A DNA stretch of 64,000 nucleotides from Quillaja saponaria. Its lineage: Eukaryota; Streptophyta; Magnoliopsida; Fabales; Quillajaceae. This document shows positions 41,701 to 54,093 of this stretch, piece after piece. Positions within the stretch are counted from its first letter, which is position 1. Each line of letters opens with the position of its first letter. The stretch is from positions 2,418,001 to 2,482,000 of the forward strand of contig CM055609.1 of assembly GCA_029379385.1 (NCBI GenBank), written 5' to 3'. Both the position numbers and the translations under genes were made by a program. The notes under the pieces were generated by a model. It did not search any database and had not been told where the DNA came from. It was given only the letters and a program-made list of their open reading frames with translations.

Positions 41701-42694
41701 ACCTTACCTTCAGTAATTGCACTAGAACGAGATGTTCAAGTGCACTTATTCTCTGTTTGCATTGTGTGTCAGCTTAATGAGCATGTGTGCATGTTGTGTG
41801 CCAAAATTTGAGTTATATTCTCTTTTGTGCTGAGTATCTATATCTCATAATTCTATTTTTATTGTTGAAATCAATCCAGCATAGTGCCACCACCAGAAAG
41901 AGTGGACTCCATGCTGACAGTACAAAACTCTGAAATATCATATTATGCAGATGATGAAGACGGAAATCGTAAAAAATATACTAGAAGAGGTATGTCTAAT
42001 GTTGTCTCTAGAAGCCCTTAGTCATTATATTAGGTAATAATGTGGCTTGATCATGGGTTAGATAACAACCTCTTGAAGTAGAAGTTGTTTACATATCTCA
42101 ACCCCCCCCCCCCCCACATACACACCAAAAGGGAAGAAGGTAGGGAAGAATGCTGCTTCTCAACTGCTCTTTGGTTCTTTGTAGGGCCATCCCTACTCTC
42201 TTTTCACGAGGGTTAGTTTATTGAGTTTGAGTTACATGGTCTTTTTTAATTTGTAGGTCCATTTCGCCACAAATTTCTTCGAGCATTGCTTCCTTTTTGG
42301 TCAAGTGCATTACCAACTTTACCAGTGACTGCAACCCCCAAGGAAAGATGCTTCAAATGCAAATGAAGCCCCAGAAGGTCGTACAAGGCATCAAAGGTCA
42401 TCAAGGATGGACCCGAGTAAAATCCTTCTTGTGATTGCAATAATGTACTTGTCCTGCTTTATTATCCACTGCTATATATATTTATATCAGGTTTTCTGTT
42501 TTTGAATCTCAGACACGAGCTTAGATTAATCTCATTTGTACACTATGATGTATGATCAGTGAACTAATACCCTGTTACTAATAGAAGTGCTTATAATCAT
42601 ATGTAGGGCATGCTTGGCAACTATGGGTATTTTGTACTACAGACTAGTGCAACGGGGTTTTGGTGAAGAGCTTCCTGATGATGAGCAGAGGTGA
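38741..42694 (+). CDS. ZFPL1-like RING/zinc-finger Golgi membrane protein, three apparent frameshifts
   Basis: Exons: 38741-38764, 39085-39165, 40032-40152, 40267-40362, 40571-40642, 41429-41692, 41880-41989, 42257-42444 and 42607-42694. The start is MVVCKCRKATKLYCFVHKVP, then CGECICFPDHQICVV, a RING-like block (CCLCQAVLDEETG; HVIHTNCFASHMKSFPPHTA), a Ser-rich linker, YYADDEDGNRKKYTRRGPFR and a C-terminal membrane segment (ILLVIAIMACLATMGILYYR) ending EELPDDEQR. This is the layout of ZFPL1, an integral cis-Golgi protein in animals. Single extra bases near 40329, at 41921 and near 42333 break the frame. Ignoring them, all exons fit phase and give about 346 residues. No other stop is present, so sequencing error is as likely as decay. 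Confidence 0.82.
42102..42115 (+). repeat. C14 homopolymer
   Basis: Fourteen consecutive C lie in the intron just before the ZFPL1-like exon at 42257. Like the G31 run, such a tract is uncommon in this AT-rich DNA. Confidence 0.85.
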
Positions 42695-44946
42695 TATAAT
42701 GCAATGCTCTGATATTCAGATGTATAGCTTGTTTTCTGTCTTGCTGGTTACTGTTTCGGTAGCTGCCTCACTTATTTGTTCAGCTCCTTTGTCAAGACAA
42801 GTTACTGCTTTTTTGGTGAGACATACAAATGGATGGTAGATAAGGCTCATTTTCGTTACTGATGATATTTACATGTTACATCAAATCCTCAGCCTTTTAT
42901 CATATTTGCCATCCACTATTTTTTGTCTCTTTTTCTGTGGAATGGAGAATAGATTTAATGGATTTTGTTTTGTGAATTGGTTTACTTTGTAATTAGCCAG
43001 AGTTAATAAACTTGCAATAACCAAGTTGTTCTGGACCCCTTTATTTTTAAGCAACATATTTGACAGGCCAAGGAGAATAGTAATTGGTTGCCCAAATCAG
43101 TGCCATGGAAATTATTGGCGTAAAGTATATGATCTTATTTATCTGTTTCTTGAACAATTCGATTATTGTGTTCCATTTGAATGTTCTTCTCGTCATTACA
43201 CTCTTTTTCTAAGGCAACAACCATGTGGTTGAAAATGCGGATGCTGTTCTGAAATTGATAAATAGAACAGAAACAGGCTTAGGATTGGTATGTCGAAATC
43301 TCATGATCATTTCAAACATTTGATGGTGATTTTGTTCGTGTTAGGCACCTTGTATCAGAATTTGGACTTCTTTTTACCCTTTCTGTAGACTATACCTCCC
43401 CTCCATCTTTCTTAGCTGATAAAACTAAACCCACGCTAGAAAACCATCATACAATTCCCACATTATGACGTTGTGTAAGTATAGCAGTACCATTAGAATA
43501 CAATTTCATGTACTTAGTAGTTAGTACTACAAGCTCAAAGTGGACTTGTCAAAATTCTAACCCGGAAGTTGACAATCCTCAAAAGTCATAATTGGAATAC
43601 TATTAACATTACATCTCAAAGGTCAAACTGAAAAAATAAAGGGAGTTAAGTAGACCTAATAAAAGTTCAAACAATGCTAAACTGCGGGAATTGAACTCTC
43701 TCTTTTGACTTTATCCATTAATCTAATCTTCAAATGGTTTACATTCCAAATTGAAAAAATGAAAAAAAAAAAAAAAAAAAAAAAGTACCACTTCTGCAGA
43801 GCCAAATTCAACCTCCACAATAAACGTAAGCATCCATATAATTCTGCCTTCACTGATATAGTCTTGCATTCCATGTAAAGTTAGAAGGTTTACGACACAA
43901 AAACCCTATAAAGGATGTTTATTTTTTGTCTATTATAGGACTGTTAGCTTTTTGAGCTAAACAACTGGAAGTAGTTCTTTCCATTCTTACAAACCTCCAT
44001 AACTCCATTTATGTTCTAGTCCTTAGTCCTTACACAATCACAAGTTCGTGAAATTAACGACGTCAAGAGACTTTATAAATTGAACTAATTGACACATTTC
44101 CTAAAAAAACAAGTCTAATAAAAAAGAAAGAAAGGGGAAGAAGTAAAGAAAATCTTTCTTATCTACTATCTAGTATCTAGTGCGGGTTGTTTAGTATACC
44201 CAGTCTGCAAGACTGCAACCCATCAATAAACACAATAAGCTAAACCCTGAAATTGATAACCTATGATTTGATTTGGTTTAAATGTCAATATACTTTTCTG
44301 GGAATCTTAGTTAAAGGAAGTAGGTTTTAACAGCATTTGGGGGGAGGACAAGGATCCAGTTAGCACACAATATTGTCTGGTTACAAGCAAGATTTTACAA
44401 AAGTCAGCAGATTCATCCCCATTATCCACGACCTCTAACCTTGCCGTCCTTAAATTTTTGTCGATGTCATTCTCTTTCTGTCTACCAAACTTAATAATAT
44501 TTTCTATTCATGCCGACCCCCACGTCTCATTGTAGCCAGGTGTCCTTCTCTCTCTCCCCACTCTAGCAAATCTCAATCTCACTCAGATTATTTGATCAGT
44601 TTTCTACTAATTAATCAAAATTAGTTCCTCTCAATCATAATGTTAGACTGTTTAATTCGTTATCTTTTGCCTCTCCTTCAATGGACTTCCCTCAAAATTT
44701 GTTTTTTAATGCAGCATTAACTAATTGGTTGAACTTTGTCAAACTCCTCCCTGAGTTGTACATTGCCCATCAAGGACTTGTGCAAGTTGGTTGTAGGGTA
44801 TTGCAGCTATGAAGTCAATCCCTTGTGGCATTGTCTCTTGCTGTTGGGTTTAGGTATAAATACACATCTATATCTCTTTTTTTGCTTCAGGGTTCAATCA
44901 AATAGCAGTAATACCCTTTTCCTTAATAGGCTTCCAAAGATAGAAA
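42695..44946. other. Intergenic: ZFPL1-like 3' region and RSL promoter
   Basis: No gene is visible. An A-run lies near 43761-43783. The last several hundred bases are the presumed promoter of the bHLH gene. A 43-codon ATG frame at 44681-44812 lies upstream of the likely TATA box and so is probably not transcribed. Confidence 0.5.
44855..44862 (+). promoter_or_regulatory. TATA box of the RSL-type bHLH gene
   Basis: TATAAATA lies 85 bp upstream of the ATG at 44947. This placement predicts a leader of roughly 50-60 nt. Confidence 0.6.
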
Positions 44947-46523
44947 ATGGAGCCTGTTGAAGGAATTTGTGAGGGAGAGTGGAGTTCTCTTAGTGGGTTC
45001 TACACAGCTGAGGAGGCTGTTTTTATGACTCAATTTCTTGATAATTGCTCGGTTCCTAATGAGCTAAACAAGAGTGTGAATGTGGCTATTCCATCTGCAT
45101 TTTGTCCTGCAGGCCATGAATCAACAACATTGAATGTTGCAGGTTTCAATCACTGTACATACTATTCTTCCAATATTGCTAATACTAATTCTCTGTGTTT
45201 CTCACAAGGGACTAGTGCTTATAGTTGTGAAGATGGTAGTTGTAACCTCTTTCCCACTTCAAGCAATGAGAACAACTCCTACAGTGACTGTCACCCAGTT
45301 TTGATAACCAATGGTGGCTCCATTTCCACGGATTTTTGCATGGAGGATGCCATGATTAGCCCTTATATCATTGAAGGGCTTGACTGCTTAATCCAACAGA
45401 TAAATGAAGGCAATGCTGAAGAGTCAGGTCTAGATATAGGGCAAGGAGTTGTCGCTGATAAGAATTTGGGGGCCAAGAGGGAATGTGGTTTTCTTGTTTC
45501 TGAACTAGCTGCAGAAGATAAAGACAAGAACTTTGAAACCTCTCCAAAGAGACCTAGAAGTTCAATTGCGGTAGAATAATACACATCAATTTGCCTTCTT
45601 GTAAATGTTACTACTTTGATATTCCTAGAAAACTTGTTTATATTGCCTTTTTCTCATTTCACAATTGATTGTGTAGTTCCCAATTAAGAACAAGAGGAGT
45701 GTTAAGGCAAAGAAGAATCCGAAGCTTTCTGCAACAATCAAGAATGAAGAAGACGGGAATCCTGGTGTTCACTGGCAGAGTTCGAGTAGTTGCTGTTCAG
45801 AGGATGACCCCCATGCTTCTCCGGAGCTCAATGAAGGAGCTGCCTCTTCAAGCTTGAGCCCAAAAGGGCCTGCACCTCTTAACATGAATGGAAAAAGAGC
45901 CACTAGTGGTTCTACCACTGATTCACAGAGCCTCTATGCAAGGGTAAGTCCCTGCAAAGTCCATTCCATAAATGCTATCTACATATTTATTGCTTGGTGT
46001 TGATATTTTGCCGCTCTCAATGGAAAATCCAGCATTAGATTCAATTAACTTCTGTATCTTGCAGAAAAGAAGAGAGAGAATAAATGAAAGGTTGAGAATC
46101 CTACAAAACCTTGTCCCCAGTGGAACAAAGGTATGTTTTTTATCAATGATAGTCCAAGTATTGAAGCATTCATTGGTTAAGGTGCCCAAGATTCTAACTA
46201 TGCTTCCTTCATCAATTTCAGGTTGATATTAGCACCATGCTAGACGAAGCAGTTCAATATGTAAAGTTTTTACAGCTCCAAATCAAGGTGAAAATACAAT
46301 GGAATCATTCACACAATGAATTTGAATATAAATATCAGTTCAGAAAATCTATTATCTCAGCATTTTCAAATATAGTCATTAATTAATTTTATTTTTTTTC
46401 CTTTCTTTTATTTGGATACAACAGCTATTGAGCTCTGATGATCTCTGGATGTATGCTCCCATTGCTTACAGTGGAATGAATATTGGACTAGACTTGAAGA
46501 TCACACCACCAGAACAACAATAG
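44947..46523 (+). CDS. RHD6-like (RSL, subfamily VIIIc) bHLH transcription factor
   Basis: Five exons, 44947-45570, 45677-45943, 46065-46130, 46222-46287 and 46425-46523, give 373 residues in phase. The N-terminal half (MEPVEGICEGEWSSLSGFYT) is Ser/Asn-rich and acidic. A basic stretch (PIKNKRSVKAKKNPKLS) precedes the bHLH: SLYARKRRERINERLRILQN, LVPSGTKVDISTMLDEAVQY, VKFLQLQIKLLSSDDLWMYA. The KVDISTMLDEAVQYVKFLQ helix 2 and the LWMYAPIAY tail are diagnostic of RSL proteins, which drive root-hair growth in Arabidopsis (RSL2-4; bHLH84 group). Intron 1 has an unremarkable GTAGAA donor; reading through it meets a stop two codons on, so splicing is required. An AATAAA lies near 46640. Confidence 0.92.
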
Positions 46524-47708
46524 GAAGAGAAAACAAGAGAAGAGAATGCTGCACTGTTCATAGAAGTTACTGAAGTAAAAATTTATAGCAGACTAGCATT
46601 TTGTGATTTTATAGCTTGTTTCGTGTACGTTAAAAATCATAATAAAATTTGGCTGTAAATAATTCAATCAAATGAACTTTCTTGACTCCCGTAGCTGAAA
46701 AATGAGACATGGATACAGTAAATTTAAGTGTCTTGTGAGCACAGTTATATGATCTCCAGATCAAGAGATTCTTGTCACAATTCACAAATCTTCTAAAATG
46801 TCACAGAGCCTTCTCCCAAAAGCCAAAACTTGGTTTTTCCTTTTCCCTGTATAGCTTTGGTAAAGAAAATACTAACAATTCATCTTACGAAATTGACAGA
46901 TATATGGCAAGCTGTATCCTGTATCACTTGACAGTTTGCACCTAAGAAAAATGCATAAATTTTTTGTTTGAAATGACAGAACGAAACCTTCTATGTATAA
47001 AAACACCATTATTTAAAATTTTAAGCACATTGTATAAAGAGAAGAATAATTTGTCAATTATCTTTGTCAAGTACTTCAACTATTAAGTTGTCTGCGACCA
47101 CATCACTCAACCATTGCTTGACGTGCATGGCACTATACGTTTTCTGGCTCAAATATGGCAAGCACTGATACATGACATACCATCTTTGTTGGCCATAATT
47201 GCATTTTAAGTCTCAAGAAATAGAAAAGCCCTTGACAAGATTGAGACCATATGATTGAAGTGAATGATAAATCTGCCATTGAAGAGAATGGGAAGAACCA
47301 AATCAACATAAAACAGAAAGTCTATCAAAGTGGCAATGAGCAAACTACGTTCATTAATCCTCCGTAAAATCAATGACATAATATTATGTGAACTTCAGCC
47401 TGTCTTCAAAAGACTTACTATTATACATTGCTATTAATTTACGGACCAAAATAGCTTCTAATGGAACAGAAATCCTACAGGCTACTGTCAAATCCCTTAA
47501 TCTACCCTAAAATTCAATCATCCAGGTATTCAGTATGTTACAATCCCAAAACAGCAGGACAACTAAGTCCAATCTTGATGTCAATATGATACAATGCATA
47601 TCAAAATTCAATGCCCAAATCTATTGACTAGATAAATTAGCGCCCACGTGGAAAGCCAACCCTCCTGCTGCATGCCTTGAAATCCAAGAGACCACTGAGT
47701 TGCTATTT
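46524..47708. other. Convergent 3' region of RSL-type bHLH and VSR genes
   Basis: 3' UTRs are expected at both ends, with a polyadenylation-like AATAAA near 46640. No gene or repeat is recognised in between. Confidence 0.5.
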
Positions 47709-50700
47709 TCATGCTCGTTCCTCACTGACATGATTTGGAACTTCTGATTGGCTGTCCAAAGGCATATACTGTGCCATGATAGCTCTGATTTCAGAATCCA
47801 TGTATGACTGCAAAAGCAACAATAGATTCACGGTAAATATTAACCCCAATAAGATCATAAAGAGAAGGTAATAGTGCTAGAGAAGCCGTTGGGGGGTGTT
47901 GGGGGGGAGCTGGCGTTGAGAAAAGCTAAGGTTACTTATTAGGTTATAGATTGTGTTATCAACAGATCTCTAACAGTTCAGACATGCCACCAACAAATAT
48001 TCACAGCCAACTTTATTATGGCATCACTTCCAAGCACAGCTGGTCCAATGCCTAAAATGCTAAGAGTGCTCAATAGCACCACCAAAACTTGATTGCTCAA
48101 TAAACCAGCAACATCAAATAATGCAATAAAGCTTACCCTTAATCTGTATTTGTAAACAAGATATGCCCCTCCTGCAGCCATAGCTAAGCCAATCAAAATG
48201 ACCCAAACAACTGCCCAAGTAGAAGATTTACCCCCACTGCCCCTTTTACCTGCAGATACCAACATTATAATAAGTATCATAGCATAGCATGCGTACTGCA
48301 AATGTATTTACTTCCAGATAAATGTTCGGTTACTGGATTTACTGATGCAAGTATCATGGTCTCTGATATACAGAAGATCCCCGGTACAGGTACAGTTGTA
48401 GCTTCCCCAGGTATTCTTGCAGCTACATTCAGCACATTGACAAGCTTTCTTCTCTTTGCATTCATCAATATCTGTACACGTGAAAGAAGTGGGAAAGGAG
48501 GAAGAGAATTCAAATTTCGGATTCAAAAAGTTAAGTCTGAAAACATGCCACATCTACAACAGAAATTTCAATGGAAAAGTTGCTAATTCACGGCAATATA
48601 AAGAATTTAAAAAAGGAAAAAGCTTCCAACTTTCTGAAATGAGAAAGGTCTGGACAGAAAATGGATTGTCGGTGTGGTTTTCCAAGTTGACTTTTATAAA
48701 AGCTAACATGAAACTACCCTCCTGATGACCTCTAAAACTACAGAGACCTAGAATGTCTTATTACGGTATCACCTAATTGGGATCAAAATGGTGTAGGCCA
48801 GAATTCTATGAAAACCAACATGGATTCAAACAAACCAAGGGGAGGATAGCAATGAAATAGTTGAGGATTAAGAAGTAAGGCAATCTCCACATAGAAGTTA
48901 AGTATTAAGCGGTGATGCAGTTAGAATATGGATCCTAGATCCTATCCATTGTTCATACTTTAATGTACATATGTCCTTATTATATCCAATGACAGAAGAA
49001 ACTAAGGGGCTGAATTCAATAATGTTCCACAAATCCTCCATATAAAGAAAGGGGTTTGAGCTTCTATTCTCCAGAGAGTAGTAGTAAAGAAAGATATTGG
49101 CATGAAAGGTTTGATAAGAAAGTTTAAACATGGGTAGAATTGAATAGCGGAAGACAATCCATGTGGGTGGTACCAACTAGTTCTTAAAGGATTCACGTTG
49201 TATAGCCTAACATCTAAGTTCCTTTCGAGTGATGACTATGAGTTCTTCTTTCTTTTCTTTTTCTCCAAGAGGGGGAAAGAGAGAGAGAGTACAGGGATAA
49301 GAAAAATGTGCTCTTACTCAACCCAAAAGGCTTAAGCGAACTCTAACTTAATTTGTATTAATGATTTGAAAAAGGAAAGGAAAGATAAATTGTCAGGAAA
49401 TAGACTCATAACATAAAAGATTTCTTACCTACGCAGCTTTTAACACCGTCACCTTTAAAACCTGAAGGACACTGGCATTTAACCTCTCCATTATCCTGTT
49501 CACAACAAGGGATTCCAACCATTATATATGGGAGAAATTGGTTGAGTGGGGAATTTTTAGAACAAATTTAGAAGTACTAACCGAACAAGCAGAAAATGCA
49601 TGTCCATCTCGGGCTTCATGCCAACAACCTCCATTATTTATCTTGCATCTCCCAGGCCCACTCGCTGCACAGCCAATAAGAAAACACTTTAATTGAAGTA
49701 CAACAAATGGTTGAAACAAAAAATAAATATGTGTTGTATGTCACAAACAAGCCAAATAGGGAGACATACAGACAAACAAAATGATGCTCACATGCTCAAG
49801 CACACACACAAATAAAAGGAGGAGGAATGATTGTCATATAGGATAGTTTAAATACACAGGAAACTGGCTTCTGAGACTCAATTATTCCTTGTCACATAAT
49901 TGATGGTGCAAAATTTACTGTATCATGCCAGTCTGAGCTAATGAGAATGCCATAAAATAACACTCACATGAGCAGAAACAAAGGGATCATGTCTCAAATT
50001 GCAGCAAGTAATGATTTCTAGGAAGCAAACATTTACAGATTCGTGTTTATAAAATATCATTCTCCATGTACTGTATGGTAACCTTCTGCAGAATATTTTT
50101 CAAAAATTGAATATCACACCCTTGTCAGTTTGTGCAAATAACGATAGAAATATATTATAGTTGACCTTCACAGGTGGTATAGCCATCTCCTTTGAACTGC
50201 ACACCATCAACCAAGGGGCATTCACAGATTCTCCCACGAAATGTATCCTGCAAATTAATACATTTGTAAATAAACTGTTAACAAATAAAAGAAAACTAGA
50301 ACTGATTAGGCAGTAGTTTTTATCACACCTTGCAGGCAGAAAGGTTGGCTCCTTTATCCTGCCAACAGCCACCATTGTTATCCAAGCACTCATTTGTTTC
50401 CACCTCTGTGAAGAATCCCCACTCGAAATAATCAGGTCCAGAAACAAGTAATCAGAGACATTTATGTAGTTTAGTGCCAAACCAAAAGCAAACAATTACC
50501 AGTGCTCAAACAAACAGCTGGTTCAGTAGTTTCCTCAAATCCAGAACAGATGGCCTTCAGAACAGCACCCTTCTGCAACTTTCCTGGAAGAACTTGTTTT
50601 AGAAACAGAAACATCCACATTATTACCTATGTAATCAGGCATACAGGACAAACCTCTGTATTGTCGATTATTGACAACAATGGTAGGCAATATAGTGACA

Positions 50701-52607
50701 TCACCCCGTGAACCTTTTCCGACCTGCAAATAAGGTATAGATAATAATTTATATGACCACTTGTAATGGATTACATAAAGTAATAGCACATATATGACAC
50801 AGTACTTGAGCCTCTTGCTCTTCTTTCAAAACAGGATTTTCAGAATCAGCAGCTGGATCTCCCATGCACTTCTCTATCTTCTTAATATCAAGACCTGCAG
50901 ATTTTTTAGGGAAAAAAAATCACTTAATATCCAGTACCCTAAACAGAAAGTGGTGCCAACAGATTAACATACCAAGTGATTTTAAAACACCATCTGCACA
51001 TTCCTTGTTGTATTTCCTTTCCTTCATCGGACATCTAATTTGAAAATCAGTAACATAGTCCCACCACACCCAAGGCTTTTTGGTTTCATTAGCCACTTTG
51101 AAAACACAAAGTTGTCTTAAATTCTCAAGAACCACATCTCTCCCTTCATAACCTGTGCTGAAGTCCTGTTCAGGATCAGGAGCACAATATCTTCCATGAT
51201 TTATGCACTGGGACTTGCACTGTTTGCTTAGAGTAAATGCGTGGGGACAATACCAAGTTATATAATGTGGCGTAAATTGAGTGTAACCGCCTTTCTCTAG
51301 TATCTGTGCTGCACCCTTATAATCCTTCACAAATTCCATTAACATATCGCATTTAACGCCACATTCATCATTGCTGTTAGTCCATAACTCATACTCCACA
51401 CGGTCATCTGGGTGAGGAACGGCCTCTCTCCAGTCAAGATTTATATTGACCATCTCCCCACCACTTATTGCTTTCTTTAATGTTTCACCAAAACTTTTTT
51501 CTATGAGTGCAGACGGTATTGTTATGTTCTCTATGTATTTTGCAGATGATCCATCCTCTGCAGGTGAGTCCATGGTAATTAATACTTCTTCGACATCATC
51601 TGCAACAAGAACTGCAGAAGCTCCAGCCTTCTGGGCATTCCAGACCTTCAAAGCGAAGAAGCAATCTGAAAGAAACATAACAACACTAAGAATCTATCTA
51701 CAAAATAATACTCAAGACTTGATAATATTCATAGCCCCAATTTTCTACGTCTAGATAGAAAGAAGCATACCCTTGCAGTTAAAGAAAATTACAAGTAACC
51801 ACGAAAAATGATTTTTAATGCGATAGAGAATACATTCTTGATATTAGCAAACATATTGACATTATCAAGAAAGGGAAGTCCAGTATATTCAAATCCAATG
51901 AAACCTCAAACATCAACAAACAAGAGTAAAAAAGAATGGAGGTCAACCAAAATAATGGAAGTCTACACAGTCTCAGATCACCTAACAACCCAATTATAAT
52001 CACAGAATCAAAGGAGAGTATAGCAACCAAATGAATCAGCTTTATGTGAAGGATACCTCCTTCAAGAAAAAAAGGGGGGAAAAGAAAGGACTTTAAAATA
52101 TAAATCTCATTGTACAAACTATTTAATCATACATAACAGTTATTCAACAAAATGAGAAGGGTGTCCCTGGCATAAAAAAATTAAAAATTGCTCGAACATA
52201 TGAAAAGGGTACCCCAAGTAAACCAAACAAACTCATGCAGCCTCAATACTGAAAATAACAATCAAATTATTCAAAAGCTACAAAGGCTTACCTCCACGAT
52301 CGACCAAAACGAAGGTCGGCAGAGCTCCAGGCTTTGACTGGAACGATATCCCAAACTCATCAAAACCTTTACAGCTTTTCCGGTTCTCCTTCGGATAGAC
52401 TACAGTACCAGCCATGCTGCCCCCATACTGAGGTATCCCAAAGTTCCCAATCGCACTATCATAGGTACCCTTGATTTTTTCCGGTGATGTAACTCTCAAG
52501 CTGTTCTTCTCCACCACAAATCTCCCCATTGACAAAGGCATCAAAGACAAAAACAGAAAACCTACAAAGCATCTAACTAATGATCTTTGAAGCTCCATTT
52601 TGTGCAT
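47709..52607 (-). CDS. Vacuolar sorting receptor (VSR/BP-80)
   Basis: Twelve exons (52292-52607, 50973-51665, 50806-50894, 50654-50723, 50500-50583, 50329-50405, 50166-50247, 49582-49664, 49429-49495, 48343-48471, 48137-48249, 47709-47807) join in unbroken phase into 633 residues. A signal peptide ([20 protein letters not shown]) is followed by a PA domain ([40 protein letters not shown]), the VSR central region ([40 protein letters not shown]), Cys-rich EGF repeats ([20 protein letters not shown]; calcium-type [12 protein letters not shown]), one membrane span ([20 protein letters not shown]) and a short tail with the tyrosine sorting motif YMPL. VSRs bind NPIR-type signals of soluble cargo and move it from Golgi/TGN to prevacuole and vacuole. 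By memory it is closest to Arabidopsis VSR3/4. No damage is seen. Confidence 0.95.
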
Positions 52608-54093
52608 CTTCAGAAAGAGAAAGCGGAATTAGGGTTTTGCAGTATCAATTGCTTGAAAACAGAAGAAAAATAGTGACCTTTTTATAGATCAAGAAAGTTC
52701 TTCTCGACAACAAAGTGGAAATTTACCCAAAAAAAAAAATGAGAACCAAAATTTTAGAAATTTTTTCTTGTTACAAAGCCCAGTGTCTTACCGGGAAAAC
52801 TTGGAAACGCAAGGATCTCAGTTAATCCATGGAGACAACGTAACCAATAGTATCATTGACTATCAAGTAACAACGTCTTCAGTGCCGACTCAAACTTTTC
52901 CTGTAATAAATTAATGACTTATCTATTATTTTGTCTCTTAGATTTTATTAATTTTCAGTTTAATCCTTCAAAAAATTTATCGATCAATTTTCACTTTCAA
53001 AATTTAAAATTTTACAATTAAATTTTAATTTTTATTCAAAATATTATGAAATAACATAATAATTATATTTAAAATAAATATAATGTCATGTATAAATTTT
53101 TTTATTATTAAATTATATAAAATTAATTTTTTATAAATATAACTAGATTGAAAATTTTTGAATTCTATAATATAAACTTGAACAAAAACATTGATAAAAA
53201 CTAAATAAAAAACACATGTAATTATAAAGATTGAAACAATAATTAAACCTAAAATAATTTTTACCAATACAATTTTCTAACAAACAATTATAACGTTTTG
53301 AAAATAGTGAAATACCAACATGAAAGGTTAAAGACTAGAAAGAAAAGATAATCAATACATTAAAATTAGAACTTTGTATTAACTTTTTTTCAGTCTTAGA
53401 GTAATATAATTAAATTTATAATGTAATATAAATTTTTTGAGGGTAAATTCATAATGTAAGATCACTAGATATGCATTAAAAAATTATTAATCCTTGTGGA
53501 TCACGATTTCACAAGTTTTCTCACATGACAATTGCTTGCAAATTGCAATGACTCATTGAAACCAATCACAGGAAGACAGCTCCTACCATCAAAGAAAACG
53601 TGTGGGCTTTGTCAGAACCAAATAGAAAACGTATCCTAGTCATAAATTTACCTACTGACAAAAAAAATATTCAAGAAAGTGATTATTATTAGTTTTTTCC
53701 TTGACAGAATCACTCAAGCAGTGCTCTCTAACAAAAATATAGATTTCATAATTAAGAGAGAATCATCATTTTCGTCAGTGAATTTAACAATATTCTTTAC
53801 TAAACTAAATCACAATGTTTATTCACTTTCCAAAAATATCATATATATCAATGGTTCACATTATTGTTTTAGTCTGAAAGTTCTTAAACTGGTGTTGTTG
53901 TAAAGGTTACTTGGCAAAAATGGAGTTTCTAATGCTTTATTGCAAGCACCAACTTCTGAATACAACAGTATATGCATGTGCTTTTCATATAGAAGAACAT
54001 ATTTGTTGGTTATTGATATTGATGTACAAAGAATCATATACACATAATTTACATTATAACTACTCAGGAAACTGACATGCTTTGCAAATCTCA
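52608..54093. other. Intergenic: VSR promoter and very AT-rich spacer
   Basis: About 52608-52900 should be leader and promoter of the VSR gene. From about 52910 to 53500 the DNA is extremely AT-rich, with long ORF-like stretches of Ile, Asn and Phe codons only. I see no gene. Confidence 0.5.

Noticed and set aside
43026..43232. A 68-codon frame downstream of the ZFPL1-like gene
   Set aside because: No similarity to a known family, no promoter or splice support, and it lies in the presumed 3' flank.
44681..44812. A 43-codon ATG frame upstream of the RSL-type bHLH, considered as a uORF
   Set aside because: The likely TATA box (44855-44862) lies downstream of it, so it should not be part of the leader.
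52910..53500. Long AT-only open frames
   Set aside because: They encode only low-complexity Ile/Asn/Phe/Lys strings, and their length follows from base composition.
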